Positions 24,601 to 37,600 of a stretch of DNA of 64,000 nt are shown piece after piece. Positions within the stretch are counted from its first letter, which is position 1; the number at the start of each line of letters is the position of its first letter. This DNA comes from Linanthus parryae. Lineage: Eukaryota > Streptophyta > Magnoliopsida > Ericales > Polemoniaceae. The notes below the pieces were generated by a model. That model was given only the letters and a program-made list of their open reading frames with translations, was not told where the DNA came from and searched no databases. Made by a program: the position numbers and the translations under genes. Location: positions 120,416,088-120,480,087 of the forward strand of contig JALGPY010000002.1 in the NCBI GenBank assembly GCA_023055425.1, read 5' to 3'.

Positions 24601-25907
24601 TAATCACTTGATCAATATGCGTGAACTAAGATTAGCATCTCAAAGCATAATCATGACTAGTTTCTCCGCGCCCCAGGTCACGCTCATTTTAAAGACATGC
24701 TTAATGAGGACACACTAATAGGGCATGGTTCCACGTCTTTAGTGTATGACGAGGATACTGCAATCCCACTTCGCGTGGAGGTGCTTGCTCTTAGCTTTAG
24801 CAAAGATAGTAAAGTAACGTACAATACGAGTTACCTCATACCGTCGCATTTTGTATCGCAGGCGATGCTGATGAACCCGTGCGGGAGCAAAGAAGTCAAC
24901 CTTCTGCGTCCTATGTTCCGGTACCGAGTTCCCATACTGAGAAACCCGTCACAGCTGCTGAATACGCAGGAGAGCCTTTTGAGGACGTCATCGAACTTTC
25001 TGATGATGTCGAGGCTGACACTGTGCTAATGGAGGAAGATGTCCATGCTAGTGCTGAGGAAATGAGAACAAGTGCTGTTGATGCTACCGCATCTGGGAGT
25101 GTCCCTCACCAAGCAACTTCGGCTGCCACCACGCCTCCAGCAATGACTGAGTCGGTGGCACCTCTTCATGCGTGGAGCTTTTGGGGCTCGCAGGTCGGGG
25201 CTGCGATCACACATGGTGCGGCTTATACTCTTCCCCCAAATTATGAGGAATTAGAGCTCGCAGCTGATAGAAGGGCTATGGAACGAGGACAATCCTCGAT
25301 CACCCCAGCAATGCGCATTCCTTCTCTTCATGAGATCCTTGAAGGAACTGGTAAGTCGTGGTCTGCTGTTTGCATTTCGCATCCTTCATTCGCGAATTTG
25401 ATAGTATAACTTGGTTTTGACACTGCTTTAGGTTTCAAGCAAGCCGATGTGGATTGGCTAGTTCGGATGCGCCTCGCCTACCCCCAATCATTTGCGAGAT
25501 CTCTGGAGATAGGGCCCTTTGATAGGAGGTTGTTTCTTACCGAGGCCATTTGGATTTTGGAGCAGCTGTCTGCGGCCACGCCTGCGACCATTTCTCCTCA
25601 GAGTGCCGAATTGCTTTTTGGCATGTGCCAAAATCTTCTCGCCAAAGTTCAAGGCAGGCTGGGTTTCAAGTTTCTTATGAAAAGAGTTACCCTGATTCGC
25701 GCAGCCATAACTTTGAAACTCGGCCACCAAAACCTCGCAGCTGAGAAGCAGAAGGTGGAGCAGCAAAAGCAAAAGTTTGAAGAGGCTATGAAGCTCTATC
25801 ATGAGATGAATGCCAAGTGCGAGCAATTGAAGCAGGAAGTGGAGCAGGTGGAGAATCTGAGCCGTCAGTTCACCCCTCATGACTCCTTGATCAAGGGTTT
25901 ACTATGA
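21611..25907 (+). pseudogene. Plant mobile domain (PMD, aminotransferase-like) gene with C-terminal coiled coil, two lesions
   Basis: Exons inferred from GT..AG sites with matching phases: 21611-23490, 23569-24049, 24126-24482, 24862-25350 and 25432-25907. The first exon has the PMD fold, with landmarks NGYFPYAAIFTQAFVQKL, APTLEDVHMLYDLSP, LCAWLSRYLIDGHPHDG and WVFERWPSYVP. Middle exons are acidic and Ser/Pro/Glu-rich with a basic patch (PRAKRPRQRG). The last exon encodes a Gln/Glu/Lys heptad-rich coiled coil (about 25735-25870). PMDs occur in nuclear MAIN/MAIL1-type silencing and genome-stability proteins and, very commonly, in transposable elements. The frame shifts by one base in the T run near 22905 (a Phe-Ser-Glu-Glu-rich continuation is in the other frame), and TAG interrupts exon 3 at 24305. 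Location inside a Copia relic favours a TE-borne copy over a host gene. Confidence 0.82.
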
Positions 25908-26450
25908 TTTTTTGAATTTGAAAAGTAGCAAATAAGTAGCTGAAACATTAATGTAATGTTGCTAGGGTTTCTCCCCCTTTTTTTTAACAAAAGAATCGAA
26001 GTGCCCGTTTTGCCCTTTCCGGGATTTGCTAGAATATTTCTGTGCATATCTAATTATGACATCAGCAATTGATATTCTGCCTTGATTTTCGCGCTAATTG
26101 CTCATTGGATAAGCACGCTTTCCTTGGGAAGTCCATCCGAATCATGACCATCCGTCATTAATTAGGATACGCAACTGAATCGTCGTAGCCTTTAGTAGGG
26201 TAATTGATCGTTACCGCTTTTCAAGGCGTAAGTGATTGACCTTACCCTCTTTTCGAATTCTGCTGACTCATCTTGGCAACTGAAGATTCTCCACGAGGTC
26301 TATATAAACCCTGCCTTTTGCCATTTGGGTTCTTCATCCCAAAAATGTGCTTTGCCGTGAGTCCTTACGACTGCTGGCTTCAACGCTTGCTTTTCGTTGA
26401 TTCATGGCAATTCCAAGTTTTGAAACCTGAGTTTGCGCTTTGTGCTGTAG
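25908..26450 (+). other. 3' flank of the PMD gene; promoter-like TATA near 26300
   Basis: No coding sequence is supported. After the PMD stop comes an AT-rich tail with T8-9 (25977-25986). TCTATATAAACCC at 26298-26310 is a clear TATA box, with TTCTTCATCCC following, as in an LTR or promoter. The right border of the PMD-bearing insertion lies between about 26400 and 26640, where minus-strand Copia homology resumes. Confidence 0.45.
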
Positions 26451-26499
26451 AAACAGCTTCCAAGATCCGCTTCATAAGGCTTATTGATCTTTATAACCA

Positions 26500-29400
26500 T
26501 CGCAAAGAAGATGAAGATAATACCTCATGTTTGTTCGAAGAATTTTCTTCGTCTATTATGTTTGCAGGTCATGTTCTCGATTGGATTGTTGAATTAATAT
26601 ATTTTCATTTCCTTAGGATATCTCACAGAGATACATTTATCCGACTTGGGTCCAAGTTTATTTGACTGTAAAAAATTTACATAAACTTCATAATCTCAAA
26701 TCTTTATGAATGGCATACTAAGACACCTCCTAGCCCATATCTCATATGGTGTTTTCATAACTGATTTATTTGGAACACGGTTAAGGGCGAAATTACAATA
26801 AATAGAACATGGCCCCAAAATAAAATTGGAAGTTTTGCTTGACGCATCAAGAACCGAACCATGTCCAAAAAGTTTGGGTTTCTCCTCTCAGACACACCAT
26901 TCCATGATGGTGTAGTGGAGGGAGTTGGGATCACATCCCATACTCCTTTAGATGCTTGTCAAAATCTTGACTTAAGTCCTCCCTTCACAATCTAATCGTA
27001 GAGCCCTGATACGTTTTTCAAGCTGGTTCCCTACCTCATTCTTGAATTCCTTGAACTTTTCAAATGATTCTGATTTATTTCTTCATAAGATACACAAATC
27101 CATATTCACTCAAGCCACCAGTAAATATGATGAAGTACTGATAACCACCTTTATAACCTGTGCTTAGTGGTCCACATACATCAATATGTGTGAGTTCCAA
27201 AAGATCATATATTTTCCCAATAAACAAGACTCCATGTCTCATTTGATTCAAAATCAAAGGAGTCCAGAATCCATCCATATCAAATCTAGAAATGTATTTC
27301 TCATTCATGTGGCCTAAACGACAATGCCAAAGTTAAGTGAGATTCCTATCATTATATTTAAACCTCTTGGTATTAATGTTATAGATAAAATTATCATGAT
27401 CAAGGATATTCAATCCATTAGACATATTTGCATTACAATAATGCATATCAGAATAAATGGAACAACATTTCCCCTTTATTGTAATAGGAAACTTTTCTTG
27501 TACAAACAAGAAACTGAGATAATGTTCCTACTCGTAGCAGAGACATAATCGCATTTGTTTAATTCATGGATAAATCAAGAAGGTAGAGATGCATGATAAG
27601 TTCCTACGGCTAATTCAGCAACTCTTGCTTCATTGCCTCACATGTAGGTGTATCTCTTCCTTATCCAACTGTCTACATCTCTTGAGATCCTCCATATTTC
27701 TACAAATGTGAGATCCTCATCTAGTATCAAATGCCTACGATGATGAGATAAACACAATACTCCTATAAAAAATATACATAAAGTAAAATTCATAATTCTT
27801 TTATTTTCTTCCAGGTACTTTGGGTAGTTTCTCTTCCATTATACCACCCCTTTTGGGTTTTAAGGCAACTTAGCTTTCACAAAAAACTTTCTTATACCTT
27901 TGGGTTTCGGACAAACCTTTTGTCCTCTCTCATTTGTGTAACCATCAATATAGTTTAGCCTTTACCTTTATTAGTGCTTTGTCCAGCGGTTCTCAATCAC
28001 ATTGAGTAGATTGCTTTTGAAAAAAGCTCTTAGAAGTTCAAAAAATTTCATGTATAGCTCGCTCTTGGAAGAGCTTATTTAAACGCATGATCATATCATA
28101 CGCCTCCATGTCCTCATATTACTTCTAAAGCTCATAGTTCATGTCATCTAACATGAGGCAAGTCACATCCAAAGAACCATTCTTTGATGTTCCTTCCTTT
28201 AGGCTTTAGTGTTAATGGTAGTTGGAAGAAGGAAACTTTATGCTTCAGCATATATAGTATTTTCCCTTTGTTTGAGAACAATTCTCAATTTTATACAAGT
28301 CTAGAAATCAATTCTAGACAACTTGTCATTCTCAAGGACATATCGTAGAGATAAAGTCGAGTTTTGTTTGTTTAATGCCACGAGTATTCAACACAAAAAG
28401 AATTATGCAAATATGGTGACATCTCTACTATGTTTAACAAGGAATTAAATCATTAAGCATAACTCCCACTTTTTTCCCCGGATTAATAACACTCACTATT
28501 AATGCGAAAAGTATCATATATTTTCTAGTGGGTCAAAATCCATATTTCACCTCCTTTTGAGCCTGCTTTTGCAGGTCACCCAATACTAAGTTATTTAGGT
28601 AGTAACAAATTCCAATTTCATCCTATGCAACTCTTGGTTCAATTGGAAAAATTACTCCTTATTCATTATCTATCTCATAGATAACTCCCAATTGCCTTGC
28701 CTCTAAGCTTTCAAACCTATTGAAATAACTTAGTTGCGTTTGACGTCTTACTTCAGCAGTCGCACATTACTTGCTTGTGTCGTCGCGTCAGATCACGATG
28801 AATCAAGTCGCCCTGCTTTGACACACACGGACTCAATTAATCCTGATTGTGACGAGTGCTAAGCAAGAGAAGGCAAAACACAAATTATCGTTGATGGATT
28901 TTTCTTTTCATTTTAATTTGTTGATCATATTAACTGATCTACTCAATTGGATTGGGAAAATGCAAATGAAATATCCAAACAGTTTATGGTTTTGCATGCA
29001 TCAACCATACATCAAAGTAAAAATAAGATAAATAGACAATAGATAAATGTGGTATGGATGTGGCCCCCAAAAATATGATATTCCCAAGCCAATGAGAATA
29101 TATATAAGCCCTAAAACAACAAGCTCATCTCCATGTGCTTTCATCTTTAGTCCATGCGTCATAGCTTGTGGGTCTTCACTGTCTTTTGGTCTCCTTGTTC
29201 TTTGATCTTCTCCTCCATTCATGACTACTTTCTATCTATCAAATTCTAGCTAGCATCTATAAACTAAATAGAAGAACCTCACAGGCGAGTAGAAGACGAC
29301 ACGCAGGCCGTATAATTAATTATATTAATTACATGAAAACCAAAACCAAACCACATAAAATAAACAACCACATAATATGAGACCACATCCAACCACCATG

Positions 29401-29900
29401 CCATAAAACACATAAAATAGTTAAAATCTAATTTTATCGCGCTGGGTCAATTTTTAGTTAAATTGGGATAGTGGGGTCAAAACGGTCGCGCCAGTCTTAC
29501 TGGACGAATCGAACTGATCTGCCGAAACGGCCCAATCTGGTCAGACCAACCTACCCGTTTGAACCGGCTCGCTGGCCGAAACGGTCTGGCCGGCCGGCCG
29601 GGTCTTCGTGCCAATGAGGGGGACGAGCTACATGGTCGAACCCCATAGTGGGTTAAAGTCGATTTTTTTTTACTCCTTTCCTTGTGGGAGGATCTACAGT
29701 TGTGGACGAAAACACATTTTTCTTCCCAATTTCGCCCAAACTCTAGTTTTACGTCTCTAATCAATTCATACATCATATGTATACGAAATTAGCTAGTTTT
29801 CACATAATATGTGAAATTAGCTTATTTCCTATTTAATCATATTCAAATAGTATCATTATACAAATATCAGTTTCGCGCGAATATTAATAGTACGATGTAA
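26500..29900 (-). pseudogene. Minus-strand Copia relic: integrase, pre-integrase and gag remains
   Basis: Reading leftward, gag/leader homology covers about 29650-27780, colinear with 13550-15750 on the other strand. The pre-integrase and integrase core follow at 27460-27075, with MNEKYISRFDMDGF, ELTHIDVCGPLSTGYKGG and YQYFIIFTGG (the catalytic Asp after FT is replaced by Gly). Integrase C-terminal text follows at about 26700-26640 (KLGPKSDKCISVRYPKE). The polyprotein then stops at the PMD insertion and continues as the RT fragment at 20257-19798. Many stops. A short ORF at 29776-29477 is not supported as coding. Confidence 0.75.
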
Positions 29901-30858
29901 ACTGATAAATAGCTAATCACATTAGTTTGAATTCTAGTACACAATTTCTCTCTAGTCCAACTAATGAGCACAATTTACACTTTAGTCCAATCAATTCATT
30001 ATTGCTCTCTAGTCCAACTAATGAGCAACTAGTTCCAGTTTGACCTATTCTTGTGTGTGACCTTGTAGGTTCATAATTACGTTAATAGAAATAACAGTTA
30101 TTACAAACATTGAGCGGCATCTAGCAATACATCAATGCTACCAAAGTGATATGAATGTTCTCTGTGATCCATTTGTCTCATCTATCCAGATTGGACACAA
30201 GACATGGAGTGTCACACTTTTATATCCAATCTAAAGTTTCTCGATCTGTGAGTAGACTTAGATAAACAAATAACATCAATATCTCATATTGATTTATTTG
30301 AGCATGGCCATGCATTTCCCCAAGTATCACTCATCGAGTTGTCGTGGATATTTACTCCCGTTATGTAGGAGGGACAAATCCTATCTACATCACTACCATC
30401 TCTCAGCTTGCTTCATATCATGTCCGATTATCGCTTTTACAGTTACCCAGTTACGGTGTAACGTTTGACAATATCAAAACATGATAGTTCACAACTAGAG
30501 TATCTAGTGACTTCAAGTCAAAGGATCACAACACCATTGTCAATATGAGAAGCGCTTGTGACATTCACATAACTCCCATGTAACCTCTTCATGGCGGGTC
30601 AATCCAGTATGCCATTACTCCTAATGCATACCCATGTGTTAACTTGATATCTCCATATCAATCTACCCACATACTAGTCTCCATGCAATACAGTCGTCCT
30701 AATTTATTGTAGTACTCGACTACAGATATTTAAGAATATAACATTTAGATTCTAAAGAATTCATTCATGTTAACATATCTCCATATCGATAACACAATGA
30801 ATAGTAAATCCATATAAATGTCACGATAAATTGATTGCATCTAGGGCATACTCCAACA
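29901..30858 (-). repeat. 5' LTR (partial) of the minus-strand Copia relic
   Basis: On the minus strand it starts TGTTGGAGTATGCCC at 30858 and aligns with the LTR at 11755 over at least 700 bp. The LTR/internal boundary and primer-binding site are no longer recognisable, so the lower limit is approximate. Dispersed repeats of CTCTAGTCCAACTAATGAGCA occur at 29950-30030. Confidence 0.78.
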
Positions 30859-30863
30859 CTATC

Positions 30864-32340
30864 CGACATGCGTTTAACATCGGCGGCCAACGCATCCATC
30901 TTCTCATTTTGTTGGTCCAACTTCTTTGCAACGTGTCATTGATTGACTTGAACCCCTCATTCATTACTTTCATCATCTCAGCAGTGAAGCCAACAAATTC
31001 AATAGACGGATAAGCAGGGGCGGGAATTCCACGAGAAGGGGGAGGGACTGTCAGTTATTCTATTGTCGGCTGAGCAGATGGAGGAATATGATTTTCCGCT
31101 ATCACTTGAGTAGTTAGAGGAAGTTGAAACTCATGTTCATTGATTACTGCAGCTTTAGAAGTACTAGTCTCAACCTCCCTTTTCTGCCTATTGGTTGTGC
31201 CACCTGGAGCATTGGTTGTTCCTCGACCCCACTTGTGATATGGAGATGATATTACAGAAGCAGTTGGCACATCTTTTTTTAAGACCGCTCCACTCTCGAA
31301 CATATCAGTCCATCCAGGGCGATGCTTCACAATTTGTCTAGCCCTATGGAACACAACAAAGCTTTCCCAATACCATTCTTGCATTTCCGCAGCATATGGA
31401 ACAAGAATCTATCGGACTTCGCTAATCTTCCTCCACAAGTTCATGTTGTATGCGTAGTCATTTTTGGCTTCCTTCCATTTCCAACTACATACGCGTGGCC
31501 TTGCGTCCCCATGAATCTTCTCTCCATACACTACAACAAGCTCTGGAACTGCCTCGCACATCCAACCAATGAAGATTTGGGGAAAAAGATTCATGTTATA
31601 CTTCAATCTACCGTTCTAGTCCATCGATGCTTTCTAAGACTTGTACTTTATCATTTTTATGTACTCGTTCCAAGAAAACAATTCCAATGCAAAATCGTTC
31701 GCATGATCAAGAGTATCTAACAATCCAAACAACGACGTAGGAAATACAGGCTTGTTTGCTTTTCTCTATATAATTCGTGTGATTAACGCCATACTCAACA
31801 ACCTAATATAGTCTAAGAGTGTTGCCGGTTACAATTCCGCATCTTTTTTTGCCGTGTTCCAGGCGTCCAGTTGCATCTCAGTATGTGAATCAGGAAAATC
31901 ATTCCCTTTCTTCTTGTCCGTAAAAATATCGTGCATGACCATTCTATCTTAGCTTCTTGATCTTCCACCTTACTGACATCATAGTTTCTAGAATACATAT
32001 TGAATCCAGAAATTTAAGCAAACTCCTGCATCCCGAACTGCTCAACCATCCCGTTTATATTGAACATCACCTCATTGTGTTCTTCACCACGACCGAGCCT
32101 TGAGTGCATGAATAAGTTCAAGATATTGTTCGTGAATGTCACTTCCGTGCAAGGGATGTCCAGTAGCCACTTCATCTTTGGTAACTCTTATTCAATACCT
32201 TCCTCACATCTGGTCACACCTCCTCAATTTTTGAGCATAGTCTGTCAGCTTAAATCGACTAAGACTATTTGCTCAAATTATTTCACCGTCGAACATCGGA
32301 GTGCTTACCTCAACGAAGGTCGACAACTGAATTACATGTC
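30864..32340 (-). pseudogene. DUF1985 relic, N-terminal half of a Mutator-borne DUF1985/Ulp1 gene
   Basis: Reading leftward from 32200: a run ending in IPCTEVTFTNNILNLFMHSR, then EVMFNINGMVEQFGMQEFA, the hallmark of DUF1985 (a domain found almost only in plant transposon proteins). At 31606-31409 follows QIFIGWMCEAVPELVVVYGE and PRVCSWKWKEA, the domain's C-terminal part. A linker follows with a basic/serine segment (31384-31055) and a heptad-like ending near 30870. Stops interrupt it (for example after EFA). The remainder of the gene, the Ulp1 protease domain, is on the same strand at 11754-10480, beyond the Copia complex. Confidence 0.72.
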
Positions 32341-33600
32341 CCTGAAATAAAATGAGGCATTGTTATTACAAGTAAATAGTCTTAAAGGAAAAGGGATAAT
32401 GTTTTATGAATTTTCCCAAGTGTTTATTTCTTTCAAAGTGTTGTTTTTTTCGCCACATGTTGTTTTTTTCGTCAGTTAGCTGTCAATTCGTCGCTTATTC
32501 CAGCGAATAATATGTTTATTAAGTAACCTGCTATTTCTTCGTCATTTGTTTGTCCATTGGTCATTTATTATGTCACTTATTATGTTCATTTCGTCACAAT
32601 TTATGTTTACTGCATCACAACTTCAGATGATGTTTGAGCAAACCAATTAAAGTTCTGAAAGCTTCATTTTTCCGTCAAAACATCAATTTTGGATCAAGTG
32701 AAGTTTTGACGAAAAATCAATTTTTTTGTTGAAACAAAACGAAGACAAGTGCCGATGAGAAGTTCAATTTTTCGTGTGAACTTCATTTGAGAAGACAAGT
32801 GAAGTTATGACGAAAAAAACAATTTTTTCGTCAAAAACTTCACTTGTTCCCCAATTGGAGTTTACTTGAAAAAAGTGAAGTACTCAGGTTGATGAAACAA
32901 GTGCAGTCTGACGAAAAATTCACTTGTTTCCTCAATTGAAGTTCTCATGAAAAGAGTGAAATTCTCATGAAGTTCTCATGACGAGACAAATAATTATATT
33001 AATATTATTTCAGATTTATTTGTATCAATAAATAATTTATTTAAAATTATTAAATATTTTTTAAAGTTAAACCTAATTAGGTGGAGGGAAGGGAATTGTT
33101 GAAGATGAGTAGTAGTTGGGGGGGGGGGGGAGGGGGAGATTGGTGGGCCCGTGAGAGAGGGGAGGGGAACATGGGACATGCTTGGAGATGCTCTCAGTGA
33201 GACTTGGACACCTTCGTGCCCTTGTTTAGCACTTTCAACATTTGGTGGTGGGGGAGACCTTCTGCTTAATCGCTATGGAAAGGGAGGAGGGGGAGGGGGA
33301 GGGGAGACCGTGAGATTGCCAGGGTTTGAGTTTTTATTATTTTTCTAAAGAAATAAAAATATAATTAAGTGGAGTTTTTCGTAAAAATTTAATAAGAGAA
33401 GTGGGAGATGTCCTCTATAATCGTAGAATAAATGACAAATTTATAAATATTTAGGTCAATTATGATAGAAAGTCGTGGGTGTAGAGGAGTACCCACTAGT
33501 CGAGACATTTGTTACAGAGCCTGGTGGTCTTTTGGAGCAGTAAAAATTGCTGGTAAAAGAAGCATTCCTGCTGGCGTGGTTCCTTCCCCAATTTTTTAAA
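32341..33600. other. Non-coding: TTCGTC/GAAGTT-rich repeats and G-rich tract
   Basis: From 32430 to 32990 there are many imperfect repeats of words such as TTCGTCA, GAAGTT and GACGAAAAA in both orientations, as in subterminal parts of DNA transposons. They may belong to the right end of the Mutator element whose DUF1985 gene lies just left. A G13 run sits at 33118-33130 and another G-rich stretch at 33284-33305. No gene is seen and no TIR pair could be established. Confidence 0.4.
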
Positions 33601-34637
33601 CAGGGTCCCCATCTCCACAGCTACTCCTGTTGATAGAATTGAAGTTCACACTCGGGTTTGTGAAAATACACCACCGACGACAAACGTTGGCGAATCCTCT
33701 GCAAGATCTTCTGACAGTCTCGGTCAGCTCTCCCTTGTATGTCTTCCTCAATCCCATTCGCAGCAGCTCTCCCTTGTATTTCTTCCTCAATCGCATTCGC
33801 AGCTTGTTTATATCTGCATATTCATATGTATTAGCACTTGGCCGAGCTGTAGTTGAAGTGTAACTTGATAATGATTGTCTTTAGGTTCTCGATCTAGATG
33901 ATAAGCCATGTATGCGTCTGTTAGTTTCTTAAATCTGTGGATCTTTTATTAAGAAGAAACGAAAAGTATCCAGAAGTATACGAGGTGTACTTTTCAGAAT
34001 TAGAGGACAGACACCAAGTACAGTGTTAATTATGAACTTATGGCTTTGATTCGCTTATATCCACTGTTTTGATCTGGGTTTGGGCTGTACTGATTTTCAA
34101 CATTTTCCCTAAATTACGGCACAACTTTGTCCATTGATATATGCAAGTAGTTTCTTTTAAAGATTGACATTTTTTGTTACATAAAAGTGGATGATGTAGC
34201 ATGCTTCTATCTGACTTGTAATGTTTCTCTTATGTAATGAAGTTTTGATTATTATAAAAACAGAAAAGAATAAAAGAGGATAATATACCATCACTACAAA
34301 GTTCAAAATGTTTAGTACCAGAAGGAAGATTAGCTATTTAAAGAAAACAAAAAATAGAAGGAAGATTAGCTGTTTTGTGCTTTGAAGATATGATTGACTA
34401 ACCCGGATACACTCCTGACTCAATAGACAGGGAGAGGTGTAGTGACTCTTTAGTACAGCTCTACGTGCAAATTTTCAATTTAAAGTTTTTGCTTGGAGAA
34501 ATTTCTTAAAATGTTAACCCAGCCTGCTTGTTTAACGTACGGAAGGTACTAGCTCAGAATTTTTGATTTACATGCAGATCTGTGTGGTTCGGTCAACAAA
34601 CAGAAGGGGTACAAGAGTTCCGAAGAAAGGAAAATTA

Positions 34638-37600
34638 ATGGCTTCTGCTTCAACTTCTGAAATTGTTGCCAAATTGAATCTGAAGCCTCATCCAGAGGGT
34701 GGGTTTTTCACTGAAACATTCAGGGATTTCTCTGTCAATCTCTCCAAGGCTCATCTACCCTCTGAGTGTAAGTGAATTATGATTGCAGTAATTGTACACC
34801 TCACATTTGGTTTGGGTGGTTTCTTTAATGGTTCTCTCACTTCATATCCTTGCATTGGAATCTTGGTTGATCAGGTGTGGTAAAGTTGTCAATGTTAGAT
34901 ATCTAAAGCATAGCATAAATTGCATTTTCTGTATTGCGTATTGTAATGGTAGACATCTTTTTGATAACATCTTAAAAACATATCCCACACCTTAAATATG
35001 AAGACCTTGAGGTACCTCAGAAAAATTTAGTCACATTTGTACTACAAACACTGCAAGTCTGACTCACCCATTATGACATTCTCTGCCATCTTAACACGTA
35101 ATGCTATTTAATTAATCCTCACCACATTGAAGATAAGAAATCAAAAAATAAATTTTTTGAGGGTCTCTTTCCAAATTCTATATGAGCAAAAGAGTTGCCC
35201 CATATAAAGTGTTGAAGTAGAATCACTCAAATGGACAGATACAAAGCCTGAATCAAGAAGTTTAAGCCATAGAACCTCAAAACTCTGTCATTGGTAGATG
35301 TGCGTCCCTAAGACATAGGAACATAATAAGTTACCGTCGTTTTTCTAGACAACGTAACACTAATGTACTCCTCAATTGTCTTTATGAAAGTCGCACAAAG
35401 GCCACCAACATTTAAAACTCAGATTCTGAAGTGTGAGTATTGGTTGGTTGGATAAGCAAGGTTGAAGTGTCTAGAATACAGTAGGAAGAGGTAAGAGTTG
35501 CCAAAATACCCTCATATTTTAAACTTTTCGTAATCCTGTCTCCATCTTGTGATACATGGATACTATATGGTACAATAAAGTCAAATGCTGTCATATGATT
35601 CATATCGGAGATACACCTTATCAGACCACAGCGTGCGAGATGTGTCGTGTATCTTACAATAATGACAAATGTGAGGTGCAGATACTCCCGTCGGCATTAA
35701 CGGTGGATTTTTTTTATATTGTTAAATAAATGCCGTTGATGTAGTTAGATTTTCCTAGTTTTACATTGAAAATGTATCTTGTAATCATCTTAAATTGGCA
35801 GTCAGAATATCTTTTGAGGTGAACAACGAGCTTTTCCTGAAGTCCTATCATACATTATTAACTTTAAGTCTGCTAGTTCCCTATATGAAGGGCCCTATTA
35901 TTCTTGTTAGTTGTCTCTGGACTCTGGACTGTCACCATGCATAAGAATAGAAATTCAATTCCAAAATGTACCATTGCGGTGATACTTGAAATCTCTAGAA
36001 TGCCATCCACCCAACTACATCCCATTGTTATAAGCTATGACATTTCACAGCAAATTTATTCTTTTCCATCCAAGACAGTCTAGAGCTGTTGTCCTTACTG
36101 ACCCTTTACTTATAACCTTGACAAACTTAACATATTAGACCTGAAATAGGATTCCAAACACCCATGACTCTCATAGTAACACCCATGAAATAGGATTCCA
36201 AAAACCCATGAAATAGGATTCCAAACACCTTTTAGCTAAACTGGTTGCTTGACCTTCCGCGTAAAATAACTCTTTATCAAATATTCAATCTCTTTGACAA
36301 TGCAATAGGGGTGTAATATGGGAAATAATTGAGCAAGTTTCCGAGAATGACTGATAAAATTTAAAATGGATCTCTGATGGAGATATTCGCCTTTCATCCC
36401 GCCAATCCTTCTGAAATCTTTCCAGGATGCCATCCCTGAACCTTTTGAGCTTGAAATTTCCGTGAACGCAATTTTCACATAGCGAAAGGAAAGTTTTTTG
36501 ACCGAGCAACCTAGATAAGACTAATATCTAATCCTGACACTGCTCCAAAACACACTGAAAAGGCACCTATTGTATCCAGTTTTCTCATCCTTCTCTATGC
36601 AAAAGATCACAGTGTATTTCATGAAGATGATATGGGGAATGGCTAAATCAGCTTCATTTTCTATTCCCACCTGTGGTTTTAAAAATAACTGTTATATATC
36701 ATAACGGCTGTAATATAAAGGGATTTAAGTTTTCCAATACGATAATGCATCATACCTACTGCTAGAATGGAATTCACGTGTTATTGTCTGATACTTTTCC
36801 GATACAGTTAAATACTGAGTGAAATAAGTGAGTATCAGCTGATACTCTCAATAAACGTACATATATAATTACCCTTTAATTTGGTATCTGGTGTACTTTT
36901 CTTATTACATTAATTAAAAGCACATAAATTATTAAATTGTAAATAAGCCAAAAGTTAGTATATATCAAGTAAAAACACTTTGTGCAATGCTCGTGTTTCT
37001 CAAAAGATGATTATGATTGATATTTAGGTATTTGCCAACAAGGCCAATTATATCATCATTGACATGTGATAGCTTATCTAATTTCTCGTGTCACTTTCCC
37101 CACTTAAATATTTCAATGTCCTCTAAACTAAATTTAGACCCTGACAAACAGTTTTTGTATCTGGAGATGACTTCCTAAATCCCTCTCAATCTGTTTGCCA
37201 AACCTTTTGCCGTCATCGTATACTAGTTGACCTTCCATGCCTAGCCCCTACAAAAATGTTATATAGTTTTTCACTCCAGAAAAAAACATGATCCTAGTGA
37301 TGTTGTTGGATTAACCGAGTAAAAAAACTTCATTGTAGAATTTTAATTATGTTTTAATTTTGTTGTAGCAGTCGAAAAAATTATTCATTAAAGGTTGTCA
37401 TAGTGATTTGTTGAAGTCCCTGTGAACGTTGTGATATACCTTAGTTTGGTTCTCTAAAAAGTTCTCCGCATGTCCAGAATTATCAGCCTCCTTGCTATGA
37501 TCCTGGCTCCTCACCTCATGTTGTGTGTGATAGACTTGTGGTAGACCATGTCACAGTGACTAGATATGATTTGGGCATTGAGAATCAACAATTTCGTGGT

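Noticed and set aside
22072..25880. Minus-strand open frames across the PMD gene
   Set aside because: Antisense to supported exons, rich in Leu/Ser/His from complemented Glu/Lys codons; no domain.
26273..26665. 130-codon plus-strand frame near the right edge of the PMD insertion
   Set aside because: Its second half is antisense to Copia integrase, which the minus strand explains better; the first half contains a TATA box and no domain.
29477..29776. 99-codon minus-strand frame with Arg/Pro-rich end
   Set aside because: Lies in the Copia leader homologous to 13.5-13.8 kb, which is not open there; a chance frame in GC-rich DNA.
32430..32990. Possible CRISPR-like or satellite array of GAAGTT/TTCGTC words
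   Set aside because: Spacing and sequence are irregular and on both strands; fits subterminal transposon repeats, not an array.
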